A stretch of DNA of 64,000 bases from Caenorhabditis elegans (lineage: Eukaryota > Nematoda > Chromadorea > Rhabditida > Rhabditidae), in the NCBI RefSeq assembly GCF_000002985.6, contig NC_003283.11:2418001-2482000 (forward strand). The letters are read 5' to 3'. Shown piece by piece: positions 53,591 to 63,722 of the stretch. The position numbers were made by a program, and so were the translations under genes. How positions within the stretch are numbered: the stretch's first letter is position 1; each line of letters starts with the position of its first letter. Under the pieces are notes generated by a model. The model did no database searches and was not told where the DNA came from. It was given only the letters and a program-made list of their open reading frames with translations.

Positions 53591-54280
53591 AACCAGTGCG
53601 CCCGCACTCTTATTTTGTCGGCTGCTTGGCTTTTGAAGTAGGAACAATTTTCGTTAGAAAATAATTTTTGAAAACTATTTTCTTATTGAAATTGCCCGCG
53701 AAATTTTTCTCAAAAAAATCGAATTTCTAGTCGAACTTATTTTTAAAAATGTTTAATTTCTAGGCAATTTTTTTAATTTTCAAAACATGCCTGTGCAAAC
53801 TTGGGTCATCCTTATAAGAAATCCAAAAGACAATGAACATAATAAAAGTCAATCCTCCAAAAAGATAATAAATCGACCTCCATCCCAATGCCGATTCACA
53901 AAGTAGCCCGGATACCGGCATACAAATAATATTACTCAATTGAAGAGCACATGACAAAATTGCCATAAAAGTGTTCGCCTCGTTCCTCGGAGCCCATACA
54001 TTTGGCACCACGCCAACCGACGTGAACATGACAGCTGAGCCCATTCCTTGAAGGATTCTGCAGAGTAGTGTTGTGTAGAAACCAATTGAAACAGCGAGAG
54101 GGAATAAAAGTGCACCGAATGCGGAAATCAAGCCAGATATGGTCTGAACATTTCGAAGGCCGAGTGCATTGATGAGGGGTACCGATGGGATCAGGCCAAT
54201 CAGGCCACCAATTGCTACACCCGAGAAGAGTAGCGATTTTTCAGTGTTTCTCTGAAACCAGTGAGTGGCTGAAAAAACAT

Positions 54281-54452
54281 CCACCTATTACGATTTTACC
54301 TAAAAAAAATGCGGGAATTTTTTGCCTAAAAAAGTGTGACGTCAGCAAGTTCTTAACCATGCAAAATCAGTTGAGAACTCTGCGTCTCTTCTCCCGCATT
54401 TTTTGTAGATCTGTGTAGATCAAACCGAAATGCGACACTCTAACACCACGTG
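54281..54452. mobile_element. R1 MITE copy 14
   Basis: Begins 13 bases from the exon 3 acceptor of SLC17 copy 2. The left arm is shortened. Confidence 0.75.
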
Positions 54453-54460
54453 AATTAACG

Positions 54461-55262
54461 GAGCGCGTTTTCTGACACCTCACAAACTATTCGTTTTACG
54501 GGAAATCGGTTTATTTTGATTAATACTATTGTTGAGAAGCTTTATACAAATCGGAAATGTGTAAAAATTGAAAGATTTGGCCGAAACATGAAAATAACCG
54601 CCAGTTTTTCAATTTCAGGATTGTAGAATATCTCATTTTGTAGAGCAAATTTTTAAAGTAGTTTGGCAAAATTTAAAATCTAATAATTCAATTTTTAATA
54701 ACAAATATATTTTAAAAATAACAAAAATAACGAAACAAAATTTTTTTTTTCGTTTCTCCAGTTTTTTTTAGGCGTTTTTTCGTGGTGTCTCATTTTTGCA
54801 AAACTTTCAGTTTTGCCCAATTTTTCTAATTGTACAAATTTTCGATTTATATAATACTTCTCAACAATATGATGAATCAAAAATAGCAATCAACCGATTT
54901 TCTGTTTAAAAAAATTGCCGGAATGCAAAATTTTTTGACGATAAATCGGCAAATCGGCAATTTGCCGATTTGCCGGTATGCCTGCAATTTTCATTTTTGG
55001 CAATTTGCCGATTAAAGTTGAAATTCTGAAATTTCCAAAAAAATGTGCAAACCCACACTTTGTCGTTTTTCCGGCAAATTTGGCAAATAAGCAATTTGCC
55101 AAACTTGCCGGAAATTTTCAATACGGCAATTTGGTGATTTACCGATTTGGCGGAAATTTTCAAATCCGGCAATTTGGTGATTTGCCGGTTTGCCGAAAAA
55201 AAGTCATTTGCCACCCATCCCTGCTCAGTAGTTTGTGAGGTGTCAGAAAACGCGCTCTAATG
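54461..55262. mobile_element. Composite element with GGAGCGCGTTTTCTGACACC ends
   Basis: GGAGCGCGTTTTCTGACACC at the left faces GGTGTCAGAAAACGCGCTC at the right; both continue into CTCACAAACTA / TAGTTTGTGAG. An R3 element (54905-55225) sits inside, close to the right end. Confidence 0.7.
54905..55225. mobile_element. R3 element
   Basis: GGCAATTTGCCGATTTGCC units, ending TTTGCCACCCATCCCTG. Confidence 0.7.
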
Positions 55263-55628
55263 ATAATGAACCTTTAAGGAGCTCGTGTAGTAATAATTCA
55301 CTAACCTGTGTAGTTAGTGAGTAGGTTATAATTTTCCACAACATCCTCCATACAAATCACAGTAAAGTTGAACAGCAGCGTGTTGATCTGAATAAACGTT
55401 AAGCAGGCTAATCTGAAATTTCCTACTCTTTAATAATAATTTTTTGGAGTCGAACTTACGTCAAAATCATAATGAACATCCTCGTTTTGTTCCAGAATAC
55501 AAAACTCGAAGTTTTCCGAATTTTCGGTAGCCTGCCATCCGATGTTGTTGGGTGAACTTCACAGTTTTCGGACACGTTTCTGAAATATATTCATTGGAAT
55601 TTCACGCAAAAAAGTTTCTCCAAAAATC

Positions 55629-55846
55629 TGAATATTACCGGTACTGAGAGTGTAGATAGTGGAAGAGACACAGACATACCGAGACCCAAGGGGCGGGGCG
55701 CGGGAAGAGACGCTTTGTGTCGATTTACGGAGTTTTCCTAGTTGTCATCATTTCGTAAATCGACACAAATCGTCTCCCGCCCCTTGGGTCCCGGGATGTC
55801 TGTGTCTCTACAACTATCTACAATCTCTGTACCCTGGTAATATTCC
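55629..55846. mobile_element. Short palindrome
   Basis: GAATATTACCGGTAC at one end and GTACCCTGGTAATATTC at the other. AGAGACACAGACAT faces ATGTCTGTGTCTCT, and GGGCGGGGCGCGGGA faces CCCGCCCCTTGGG. It would fold into a hairpin of nearly 100 pairs upstream of SLC17 copy 2. Confidence 0.8.
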
Positions 55847-55887
55847 ATTTGAATTTAAAAACATTTTTAAGTTTATTTTAATTTGTG

Positions 55888-56074
55888 CACATGTTGTCAG
55901 AGTGCCTCATTTCGGTTTGATCTACGCATATCTACAAAAAATGCGGGAAACGAGACGCAGAGTTCTCAACTGATTTCGCATAGTTAAGAACGTGCTGACG
56001 TCACATATTTTTGGGCAAAAAATTTCCGCGTTTTTTGTAGATCAAATCGTAATGGGACAACCTGACACCACGTG
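55888..56074. mobile_element. R1 MITE copy 15
   Basis: Complete copy between SLC17 copies 2 and 3. The core is TGACGTCA. Confidence 0.8.
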
Positions 56075-56218
56075 CTTGTAGCCAAAATTTTTCTCATAAA
56101 ATTTGAATTTTCCGCCAAAATGTATCTCGAAAACGTGGATTTCTTGCAAATAATTTTTGATACATTTGAACTTCCTGTCATTTTTCCATAACTTTTTTCC
56201 TTTTTTTTCAACTTTTTT

Positions 56219-56349
56219 CCCCCAGAAAAATGTGACGTCAGCACGTTCTTAACCATGCGAAATCAGTTAAGATCTCTGCGTCTCTTCTTCCGCATTTTTT
56301 GTAGATCTGCGTAGATCAAGCCGAAATGAGACACTCTGGCACCACATGA
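56219..56349. mobile_element. R1 MITE copy 16, left arm missing
   Basis: Starts abruptly at CCCCCAGAAAAATGTGACG and keeps the right arm to CACCACATGAG. Confidence 0.75.
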
Positions 56350-56474
56350 GAAACTTGAATTTCGGGTTAAAATTTATTTCAAAAAATTGTACTTCCCGAA
56401 AAAATGTATTTTTAGAATCTGAATTTCCGTCAATCTTTAAAAAAAATATTTGAAAATTTGAGTTTCGCGCCAAC

Positions 56475-57584
56475 CTGTGCAACTTTGGATCATCAGTATA
56501 AGTGAACCAGAACATTATGAAAATGATCGCCGTTAATCCTCCAAAAAGATAATAAATAGACCTCCAACCCAATGACGATTCACAAAGAAATCCCGACACA
56601 GGCATGCAGATAATATTACCCAATTGAAGAGCACATGACAATATTGCCGTGAAAGTGTTCGTCTCGTTACTCGGAGCCCAAACACCTGGCACCACGCCAA
56701 CCGACGTGAATATAATCGATGAGCCCATTCCTTGTAGGACCCTACACAAAAACGAAGAGTAAAAGTCGATGGAAACTGCCAAGGGGAAAAGAAGCGCGCC
56801 GAGAGCAGAAATCAGGCCAGATATTGTTTGGAAGTTTCGCAAGCCGATTGAGTTGATGAGGGGTACGGATGGTATAAGCCCGATGAGGCCACCAATAGCT
56901 GCACCCGAGAAGAGTAGCGATTTTTCGGTGGTTCTCTGAAACCAGTGAGTGCCTGGAAAAAACTGTTAGATTATTTAACAACGTTTTACTGGGGATCACG
57001 GCCCGAGAAGCGCACGTGGTGTCAGGCTGTCTCATTTGATCTACAGAAAATGCGGAAATTTTTCCCCCAGAAAAATGTGACGTCAGCACACTCTTAACCA
57101 TGTGAAATCAATTGAGAACTCTGTGTCTCTTCTCCCACATTTTTTGTAGATCTACGTAGATCAAACCGAAATGAGACACTCTGACACCACGTGTCCCGCG
57201 CCCTCCCACCACAGCTGTAGTGACGCGCGGTCCCGCGCAACGTCGGCTGCAATGCGCAGTGGGTGATAGTGCGAGCGCCTTCGTAGAAGGCGTACCTGTG
57301 TAGTTAGTGAGTAGGTTATAATCTTCCACAATATCTTCCATACAAATCACAGTGAAATTGAAAATTACTGTGTTGATTTGAATAAATGTGAGACATGCTA
57401 GCCTGTAATTGATTTTTAATATAATTTACCTTCAGAGCAGGCAGGTAGGCTTTTAGGCTGTGCCTACATAACTTTTTACCTACGTCAGAACCATAATATA
57501 AATTCGTGTACGGTTCCAGAACGCGAAACTTGGTGTCTTAGGAATATGGGGAAGAGTTGAGTGAACTTTATAGTCAAATGCCAT
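56475..57584 (-). pseudogene. SLC17-type transporter, copy 3 (exons 1-3 only)
   Basis: Exons 57584-57484, 57402-57296 and 56952-56475 are open and correctly spliced, with ATG (MAFDYKVHSTLPHIPK), GVVPGVWAPSNETNTF and a good GTTGGC donor. They encode the first half of the transporter. No exons 4-7 lie before copy 2 begins at 55579. It is either a truncated duplicate or the working 5' half of a hybrid transcript that skips copy 2 exons 1-3 and joins copy 2 exon 4; phases are compatible. Even then copy 2's 17-base deletion must be bypassed. Presence of a start codon and donor here, and their loss in copy 2, makes the hybrid idea worth testing. Confidence 0.75.
57012..57193. mobile_element. R1 MITE copy 17
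   Basis: In intron 2 of SLC17 copy 3, followed by a GC-rich stretch (CCCGCGCCCTCCCACC) unique in the window. Confidence 0.8.
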
Positions 57585-57787
57585 TTTTTTTTAATATTTT
57601 GGCGGAAGTTAGATAACACGGAAATGTGGGTGTTTTTATATAGTGTTTTTTTGTTCTAGCGAATGTTGTTGTCACTCATTTGAATATTTTACAACGCACG
57701 CTCCTCACTCAAACAAACGTGAAATTTGAAAAAAACTTGTTTCAGGTGTCCAACTCTTGCTCATTTCCCTGTTTGAATTTTTGCCAA

Positions 57788-58760
57788 CATTTCCGGCAAA
57801 TCGACAAATTGGAAAATTGCCGGAATTGAAAATTTACAGAAAATCGGTAAACCGGCAAACCGGCAAATTGCCTATTTGCAGAATTTGCTGGACTAAACGA
57901 CAATTGTCGAAATTGTTCGGCAAATTGTGGTTTTGCTCATTTTTTTTTGGAAATTTCTGAATTTCAATTTTAATCGGCATAATTGCACGCATTCCATGAA
58001 TTTTGACAAATCGGCAAATTGCCGGAATTGAAATTTCCGGCAAATTGGAAAATTGGCGAACCGGCAAATTTGCGAATTTGCTGAAAAAAAACGACAATTG
58101 CCTAAAATTTTCGGCAAATAATGGTTTTGCACATTTTCTTTTTGGAAATTTCAGAATTTCAATTTTAATCGGCAAAATTGCACGCATCCCATAAATTTCG
58201 GCAAATCGGCAAATTGCCGGAATTGAAATTTCCGGCAAATCGGCAACATGCCGAAATTGAAAATGTATATGCCCGAAAAACGGCAATTGCCGAGAATGTT
58301 CGGCAAAGTGTGGGTGTGCACTTTTTTTTCGGAAATTTCAGAATTTAAATTTCAATCGGCAAAACTGTACGCAACCAATGAATGTTCCTGCATCTATTTT
58401 GAAAAGTAAGCGAATTCTATGGAACTATCTCAAAAAAAAACGGGCAAAAAAATTTCAAAAAGGCATAATTTTAAGTTGTTTCGTCTTATAAAAAATCCTC
58501 AAAACACTTCCGGCAAATTAATGTTCGGCAAGTCGGCAAATCGGTTATTTGCCGAAAATCAAAATTTCGGCCAAATCGGCATATTGGCGGAACTGAAAAT
58601 TTCCAGCAAATTGGCAAACTGGCAATTTGCCGAAAATATAAATTTTGTTTTCAAAATTTTTTTGAACATTTTCGGCGAATTGAAATTCAGCAAACGGCAA
58701 ATCAGCAACGACAAATAAGCAAACCGGCGGTTTGCCGATTTTGAAGCTTTTCAGTGAATC
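57788..58760. mobile_element. R3 elements, clustered
   Basis: Three or more R3 units in one direction. The inner segment AATTTTAATCGGCA-AAATTGCACGCAT repeats near 57965, 58158 and 58350, showing tandem amplification of a ~190-base unit. Intergenic between SLC17 copies 3 and 4. Confidence 0.7.
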
Positions 58761-58904
58761 GGAGCGATTTGTCGAGAAAATTCATTTTTCATGATGACTA
58801 ACAAGAAACAAGAATAATAGTGCAAACAGGGTGTGTGTGTCGGATAATTATTTCAGCAGAAGTAACGTGAGATCTTCACAAGGTAAATCAAAGTAAAATC
58901 GAAA

Positions 58905-61900
58905 CTATTTCTCTACATTCTCAACGTTTATCTGTTTCGTATAAGCAGCTGGGTCGGATCTAGTGATGAACGGAAAGCCAGCGTTGCAGACGATGATAAC
59001 ACCAGTGATGAATAGGAACAGAATTGTCCACTGGAATTTGGATAAGTTTTCAGAGTTTTTTGTTTTGTGGAGAAACAAACCTGTTCTGGAGTGTTGTCCG
59101 GGCAAATAATGCTGACAATTATTGGCGCAAGGAATTGGACAACGTAGGCTGTGAAGGAGATTACAGCAATCGCGAAGTGAACGTGTTGACGGCAGCGCTG
59201 AAAAATCAGTTCTTCGGAATGATGTCAGAGTGCCTCATTTTGGCTTGAATTACGTTGATCTACAAAAAATTCGGCAGAGTTCTCAACTGATTTCGCATGG
59301 TTAAGAACGTGCTGACGTCACAGTTTTTAGGGAAAAATAACTCCCGCATTTTTTGTAGATCAAACCGTGATGGGACAGCCTGGCACCACATGCGGAAAGA
59401 AACATTTAGGCACGGGCTTCTGACCTTCCTCATTGCATTTTTCGCGCTCCATTGATAATATGCCTGCCGGACAACGCGTGGAAATGTTGTGTAATCCATA
59501 CGGACAAATACACTTAGTTTTAAAGTGGAAACCAAGCCGCGACGCGACACGCGACGCGCCATAAATCCACCCCGGTCGTGGCCGAGCCAAAATGGCTTAA
59601 TTAGGCAACTTCTTACATTTCAATATAAGGGGGAAGCCAGGAGCATAAGGTCTTTCCTTAAACAGTATTGATTCAGAATGAAAAATGTTCGGAACGCTAT
59701 TATGGTGAGGCAGAAAAGTGTCGATTTCGAAATCGACGTGAAAACGCGCTCCACGGTCAATTGAAAAAGCTCCGAGCCGCCAATTGACCATGGAGCGCGT
59801 TTTCCTGTCGATTTCAAAATTTGTATATTTCTGGGTAGCTCACAATTAGTCGCGAGTATCACTTTCATTTTTGACGGCCTAAAAACGTGGCATAACGACC
59901 GACATTTTTCGGGTTCCGCGCAGCACTAGGCGCGGCTCGTGACGAGTAGCAGGTAAGGCAGGCGCGCTAGAATTTTTGGTGCCTGCATGGAAACCTAACA
60001 TGCTTCAGAAGGCAGACCCGATTTGACTGGACCTTTCATAGCAGATTGCCTATGCTATCACTTACCAACTGAATACACTTAATCACACCCATTATATTCA
60101 AGCCAGAAGACACAATTGCAAAGTTGAACGCGATTTGAGCAATTAGACGATCCGAAGTGAACGCCATAACCACTAGCCCGACGGCGAATCCAATTTGAGA
60201 GGTTGCAGCGAAAAACACGAAGCGTGCCTGAAAATAGATTTATTATGATCTTGAAAGACAACATGTGGAGTCAGAAAGTTCCATTTCACTTTGATCTTCA
60301 AAAAATGCGGGAAGTGAGACATCTTATCTGATTTTCCATGGTTAAGAGCGTGCTGACGTCACAACTTTTCTGGGAAAAAGTTCCCACATTTATTTGTAGA
60401 TCAAACTGTATTGAGCCTGACACCCCGTGAGACAATACAATTACCTTTTCCGAAAGGAATGTCATTCGGTCTGAGAGCTGTCCTGCTCCGAACTTGACGA
60501 TCGCTGATAGAATAAATGGAAGCGCAGACAAGAATCCAGTCTCCCTTACATCAAACTTGAGAATTTCTCGGAGATAAGTTGGACCATAAAGCGAAAGGGC
60601 GAAGAAGGCCATGTTGCCTCCGAAGCAGGACGTCCAAGTGATTAGAACAGTTGGGTCGGTGCAGATGGCTAGATATGGAACTGGTTCCTTGATTTTTTCG
60701 ATTTTTCCGGTGGAGATTTTTCCGAGCTCTTTTTGGGACACGTTTCTGAAACATCATACTGTCACGTGGTGTCAGGCTGTCCCATTACAGTTTGATCTAC
60801 AAAAAATGCGGGAATTTTTTGCCCTAAACAGTTGAATACTCTGCGTCTCTCCTCCCGCGTTTTTTGTAGATTTACGTAGGTCAAGCCGAAATGAGACACT
60901 CTGACACCATGTGTACTGTTAGGATAACTGGCATCAAATTCTGACCTCCTGGAACCGTTCGAGTTGTTGTTTTGTCAATTTAACGTTACTGTTAAAAACA
61001 GAAAGATTGAGCTAACTTTGCAGTCCCGCACAGAAAAAGAGGCGGAGCGTCGTTTTGCAAGACAGCGGCGCACCGACACCGAAGGACAACACAGTTTTTG
61101 GCTAAAATGCTTGACCACAATTTGCCGAAAATTTTCAGCAGTTGCCGCTTTTACGGCAAATTCGACCATTTGCCGGTTTGCCGATTTGCCGGAAGTTTTC
61201 AATTTCGGCAAGTTGCTGTTTTGCCGGAAATTTCAATTCCGGCAATTTTCCAATTTTCCGAAAACTTCAATTTCGGCAATTTTCCGATTTGCCGGAAATG
61301 TCTGATTCGGGCAATTTTCTGATTTGTCGAAAATTTCAATTCCGGCAATTTGCCGGAAATTTTCCGATTTACCGAAAATTTTTAATTCAGGCAATTTTCC
61401 GATTTCCCGAAAATTTCAATTCCGGCAATTTTCCGATTTGCCGGAAATTTCCGATTCCGGCAATTTTCCGATTTGACAAAATTTTCAAAATTTTCACAAA
61501 TCGCCACGTTTACCCGATGTCAAACAAACTTCACGTGGTTTCAGAGCGTTTCATTTTGGCTTGATCTACACAGATCTACAAAAAATGCGGGAGAAGAGAC
61601 GCAGAGGGGCTCAACTGATTCCGTATGCTGACATCACATTTTTTGGGCGAAAAATTCCCGCATTTTTTGTAGATTAAACCGTAGTGTGCGGCTTACCAAC
61701 CTATGAAGCTTTGGATCATCCGAATAGGTGAACCAAAAAACTATGTAAATGATAAACGTCAATCCACCAAACAGATAATAAATCGACCTCCATCCCAATG
61801 CCGATTCACAAAGTAGCCCGGATACCGGCATACAAATAATATTACTCAATTGAAGAGCACATGACAATATTGCCATAAAAGTGTTCGCCTCGTTACTCGG

Positions 61901-63346
61901 AGCCCAAACACCTGGCACCACGCCAACTGTAGTGAACATGATCGCAGATCCGACTCCTTGCAAGATCCTGCACAATAATGATGTATAGAACCCGATGGAT
62001 ACTGCAAGAGGGAATAGAAATGCTCCGAATGCGGAAATGATGCCGGATATGGTTTGAACATTTCCAAGGCCCAGTGAGCTGATAAGCGGGACAGCTGGGA
62101 TCAGGCCAATCAGGCCGCCGATAGCGGCACCCGAGAAGAGTAGCGATTTTTCAGTGTTTCGCTCGAACCAGTGAGTGTCTGAAAAACTGGGGTTACTGTT
62201 CATAGTGGAATGGTGTAGCCTGTGCACGCGGTGTCAGGCTGTCCCATCACGGTTTGATCTACTAAAAATGCGGGAATTTTTCGCCTAAAATATGTGACAT
62301 TAGCACGTTCTTAACCATACGGAATCAGTTGAGAACTATGCCGTATTTGTTGTAGATCTACGTAGATCAACCCGAAATGAGACACTCTGACACCACGCTT
62401 GCCTGTGTAGTTAGTGAGTAAGTTATAATCTTCCACAATGTCTTCCATACAGATAACGGTAAAATTGAATGTGAGCGTGTTCATTTGGATAAATGTTAGG
62501 CAGGCCAACCTGAAAATGGTCTGATTTTGCGATGTGGTTGCGCGAGCACGTGGTGTCAGGCTGCCCCACTACAGTTTGATCTACAAGAAATGCGGGATTT
62601 TTATTTCCAGAAAAATGTGACTTCATTACGCGTTTAACCATACGAAATCAGTTGAGAAGTCTGCGTCTAAATTCCTGCGACTCTCGTAGATCACATCAAA
62701 ATGTGACGCTCTGACACCACGCGTTTAAAAATGCTTGCTTCAAAAATTCGGTACGGTAAAATATGGTCTCGACCCGACAAATTCTTGTTGAATACAAAAA
62801 AAGTTGTACGCTTGTACAGGAGTACTGTAACTTAAAACTTTAGTTGCCGCTGCGGAGTCAGCAATTCAGCAACTTATCAATGATTTTTTTGTAAAAATTA
62901 AATTTACAGTACTCTTTCAAGGCGCACACCTCTTTAAAATCAATAAAAATTTGGTCGTGTCAAGACCGGATACCGTATTATTTATCTCTTTTTCTATTTT
63001 TTTCAAAATTTGAAGAAATGAAATATTTAATCACGGGCTCCTGGCCTCCCTCGTTACGTTTTTCGCGCTCCATTGACAATCGCCAGTCGGACAACGCGTG
63101 GAAAAGTGTCGTGAACTCCACACGGACAAATAACTATAGTCTTACAACTAAAATCGAGCCGCGACGCGACACGCAACGCGCCGTAAATCCACCCCAGATA
63201 TGGAGATATTTTATCGATTAAAAAAAAAATAAAACCCACGTCAAAACCATAATATAAAGCCGCGTCCGATTCCAGAATACAAAACTTGACGTTTTCCGAA
63301 TTTGTGGGAATCCAAATTCCGGGTGAACTTCCGAGCTTTGTCCCAT
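58905..63346 (-). CDS. SLC17-type transporter, copy 4 (intact)
   Basis: Tandem paralogue of the 43.3-46.6 kb transporter. Exons on the minus strand are 63346-63240, 62509-62403, 62178-61701, 60745-60445, 60227-60066, 59197-59081 and 59030-58905, giving 465 aa with no lesion. Motifs: ICMEDIVEDYNLL, GGLIGLIPAVP, GVVPGVWAPSNEANTF, EPVPYLAICTDPTV, GPTYLREILKF, FITRSDPAAYTK. The exon 2 donor is GC (ACAG-GCAAGC), the form that C. elegans tolerates; an R1 copy ends 4 bases inside this intron. The gene spans 4.4 kb because six R1, two R2 and one R3 elements or arms occupy its introns and upstream region. It is probably the functional member of the copy 2-4 group. Confidence 0.92.
59221..59392. mobile_element. 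R1 MITE copy 18
   Basis: In intron 5 of SLC17 copy 4, immediately left of an R2 arm. The left arm carries TTGAATTACGTTGATC. Confidence 0.8.
59405..59645. mobile_element. R2 single arm
   Basis: CACGGGCTTCTGACC, CGCGCTCCATTGATAAT and GCCGCGACGCGACACGC; next to R1 copy 18 in intron 5. Confidence 0.78.
59719..59817. repeat. Small palindrome with GCGCTCCA core
   Basis: CGACGTGAAAACGCGCTCCA and TGGAGCGCGTTTTCCTGTCG pair around a 40-base loop. Confidence 0.75.
59885..60005. repeat. R5 repeat
   Basis: TTTCGGGTTCCGCGCAGCAC and GGTGCCTGCATGGAAACC match the 12.3-kb copy. Confidence 0.6.
60260..60429. mobile_element. R1 MITE copy 19
   Basis: Occupies most of intron 4 (60444-60228) of SLC17 copy 4, another case of an intron consisting mainly of R1. 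Confidence 0.8.
60763..60914. mobile_element. R1 MITE copy 20, centre deleted
   Basis: CACGTGGTGTCAGGCTG to GACACCATGTG, but the TGACGTCA centre is missing. It lies 17 bases upstream of the exon 4 acceptor region of copy 4. Confidence 0.78.
61110..61500. mobile_element. R3 element
   Basis: Regular TTCCGGCAATTTTCCGATTT units of about 35 bases in tandem in intron 3 of SLC17 copy 4. Confidence 0.75.
61532..61689. mobile_element. R1 MITE copy 21
   Basis: Ends 12 bases from the exon 3 donor of copy 4. The core has lost one base (CTGACATCAC). Confidence 0.78.
62225..62398. mobile_element. R1 MITE copy 22 next to a GC donor
   Basis: Its right end CACCACGC lies 4 bases from the exon 2 donor of SLC17 copy 4. 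Confidence 0.8.
62547..62722. mobile_element. R1 MITE copy 23
   Basis: In intron 1 of SLC17 copy 4; the core is degraded (GTGACTTCATTACGCG). Confidence 0.75.
63034..63205. mobile_element. R2 single arm
   Basis: CACGGGCTCCTGGCC to CCACCCCAGATATGG in intron 1 of SLC17 copy 4. Confidence 0.78.
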
Positions 63347-63400
63347 TTCTGAGAAAGCTTCCTAAAAATTTAATTTTTATTTACTTAACCGCAAACTTAT

Positions 63401-63561
63401 CACGAGGTGCCAGACTGTCCCATTACGGTTTGATCTACAAAAAAGCGGGAATTTTTCGCCCAAAAAAATGTGACGTCAGCACGTTCTTAACCATGCGAAA
63501 TCAGTTGAGAACTCTGCCGCATTTTTTGTAGATCTACGTAGATCTAACCGAAATGAGACAA
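63401..63561. mobile_element. R1 MITE copy 24
   Basis: Upstream of SLC17 copy 4; complete core TGACGTCA. Confidence 0.8.
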
Positions 63562-63687
63562 TTTTTCCACTTCTCCGCCTTTAAAGGAGTTTATACGAAA
63601 TGGTCTCACCACGCGCCTGATTTTTGGGGCACGTGGCGAGACCATTTCGTATAAAAACGTCATCCTTTAAGTGTAGAAGTGGAAAAA
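63562..63687. repeat. Short palindrome
   Basis: ACGAAATGGTCTC with GAGACCATTTCGT, and TTTTCCACTTCT with AGAAGTGGAAAA; a hairpin of about 55 pairs directly after R1 copy 24. Confidence 0.8.
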
Positions 63688-63722
63688 CAAATACAGTGTG
63701 GGAAAACACGCCGATTTTAAAA

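Larger units (their letters stand above)
51688..55579 (-). pseudogene. SLC17-type transporter, copy 2 (damaged)
   Basis: Seven exons align to the intact copies: 55579-55460, 55412-55306, 54268-53791, 52530-52247, 52199-52038, 51982-51866, 51813-51688. Three lesions are visible. Exon 1 has no ATG; the matching place reads ACG. The exon 3 donor is GC instead of GT (CACAG-GCATGT). Exon 4 is 284 nt instead of 301, a 17-base deletion that shifts the frame after SGKIVK. A TTGTCAAG inside exon 4 could act as an acceptor and restore frame (RYLAICTDPTVLI), so partial rescue is possible. Remaining sequence is well kept (GPTYLREILKF, VSSGMNVMGV, TKSDAADYTK), so decay is recent. R1, R3 and R4 repeats fill introns 2 and 3. 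Confidence 0.8.
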
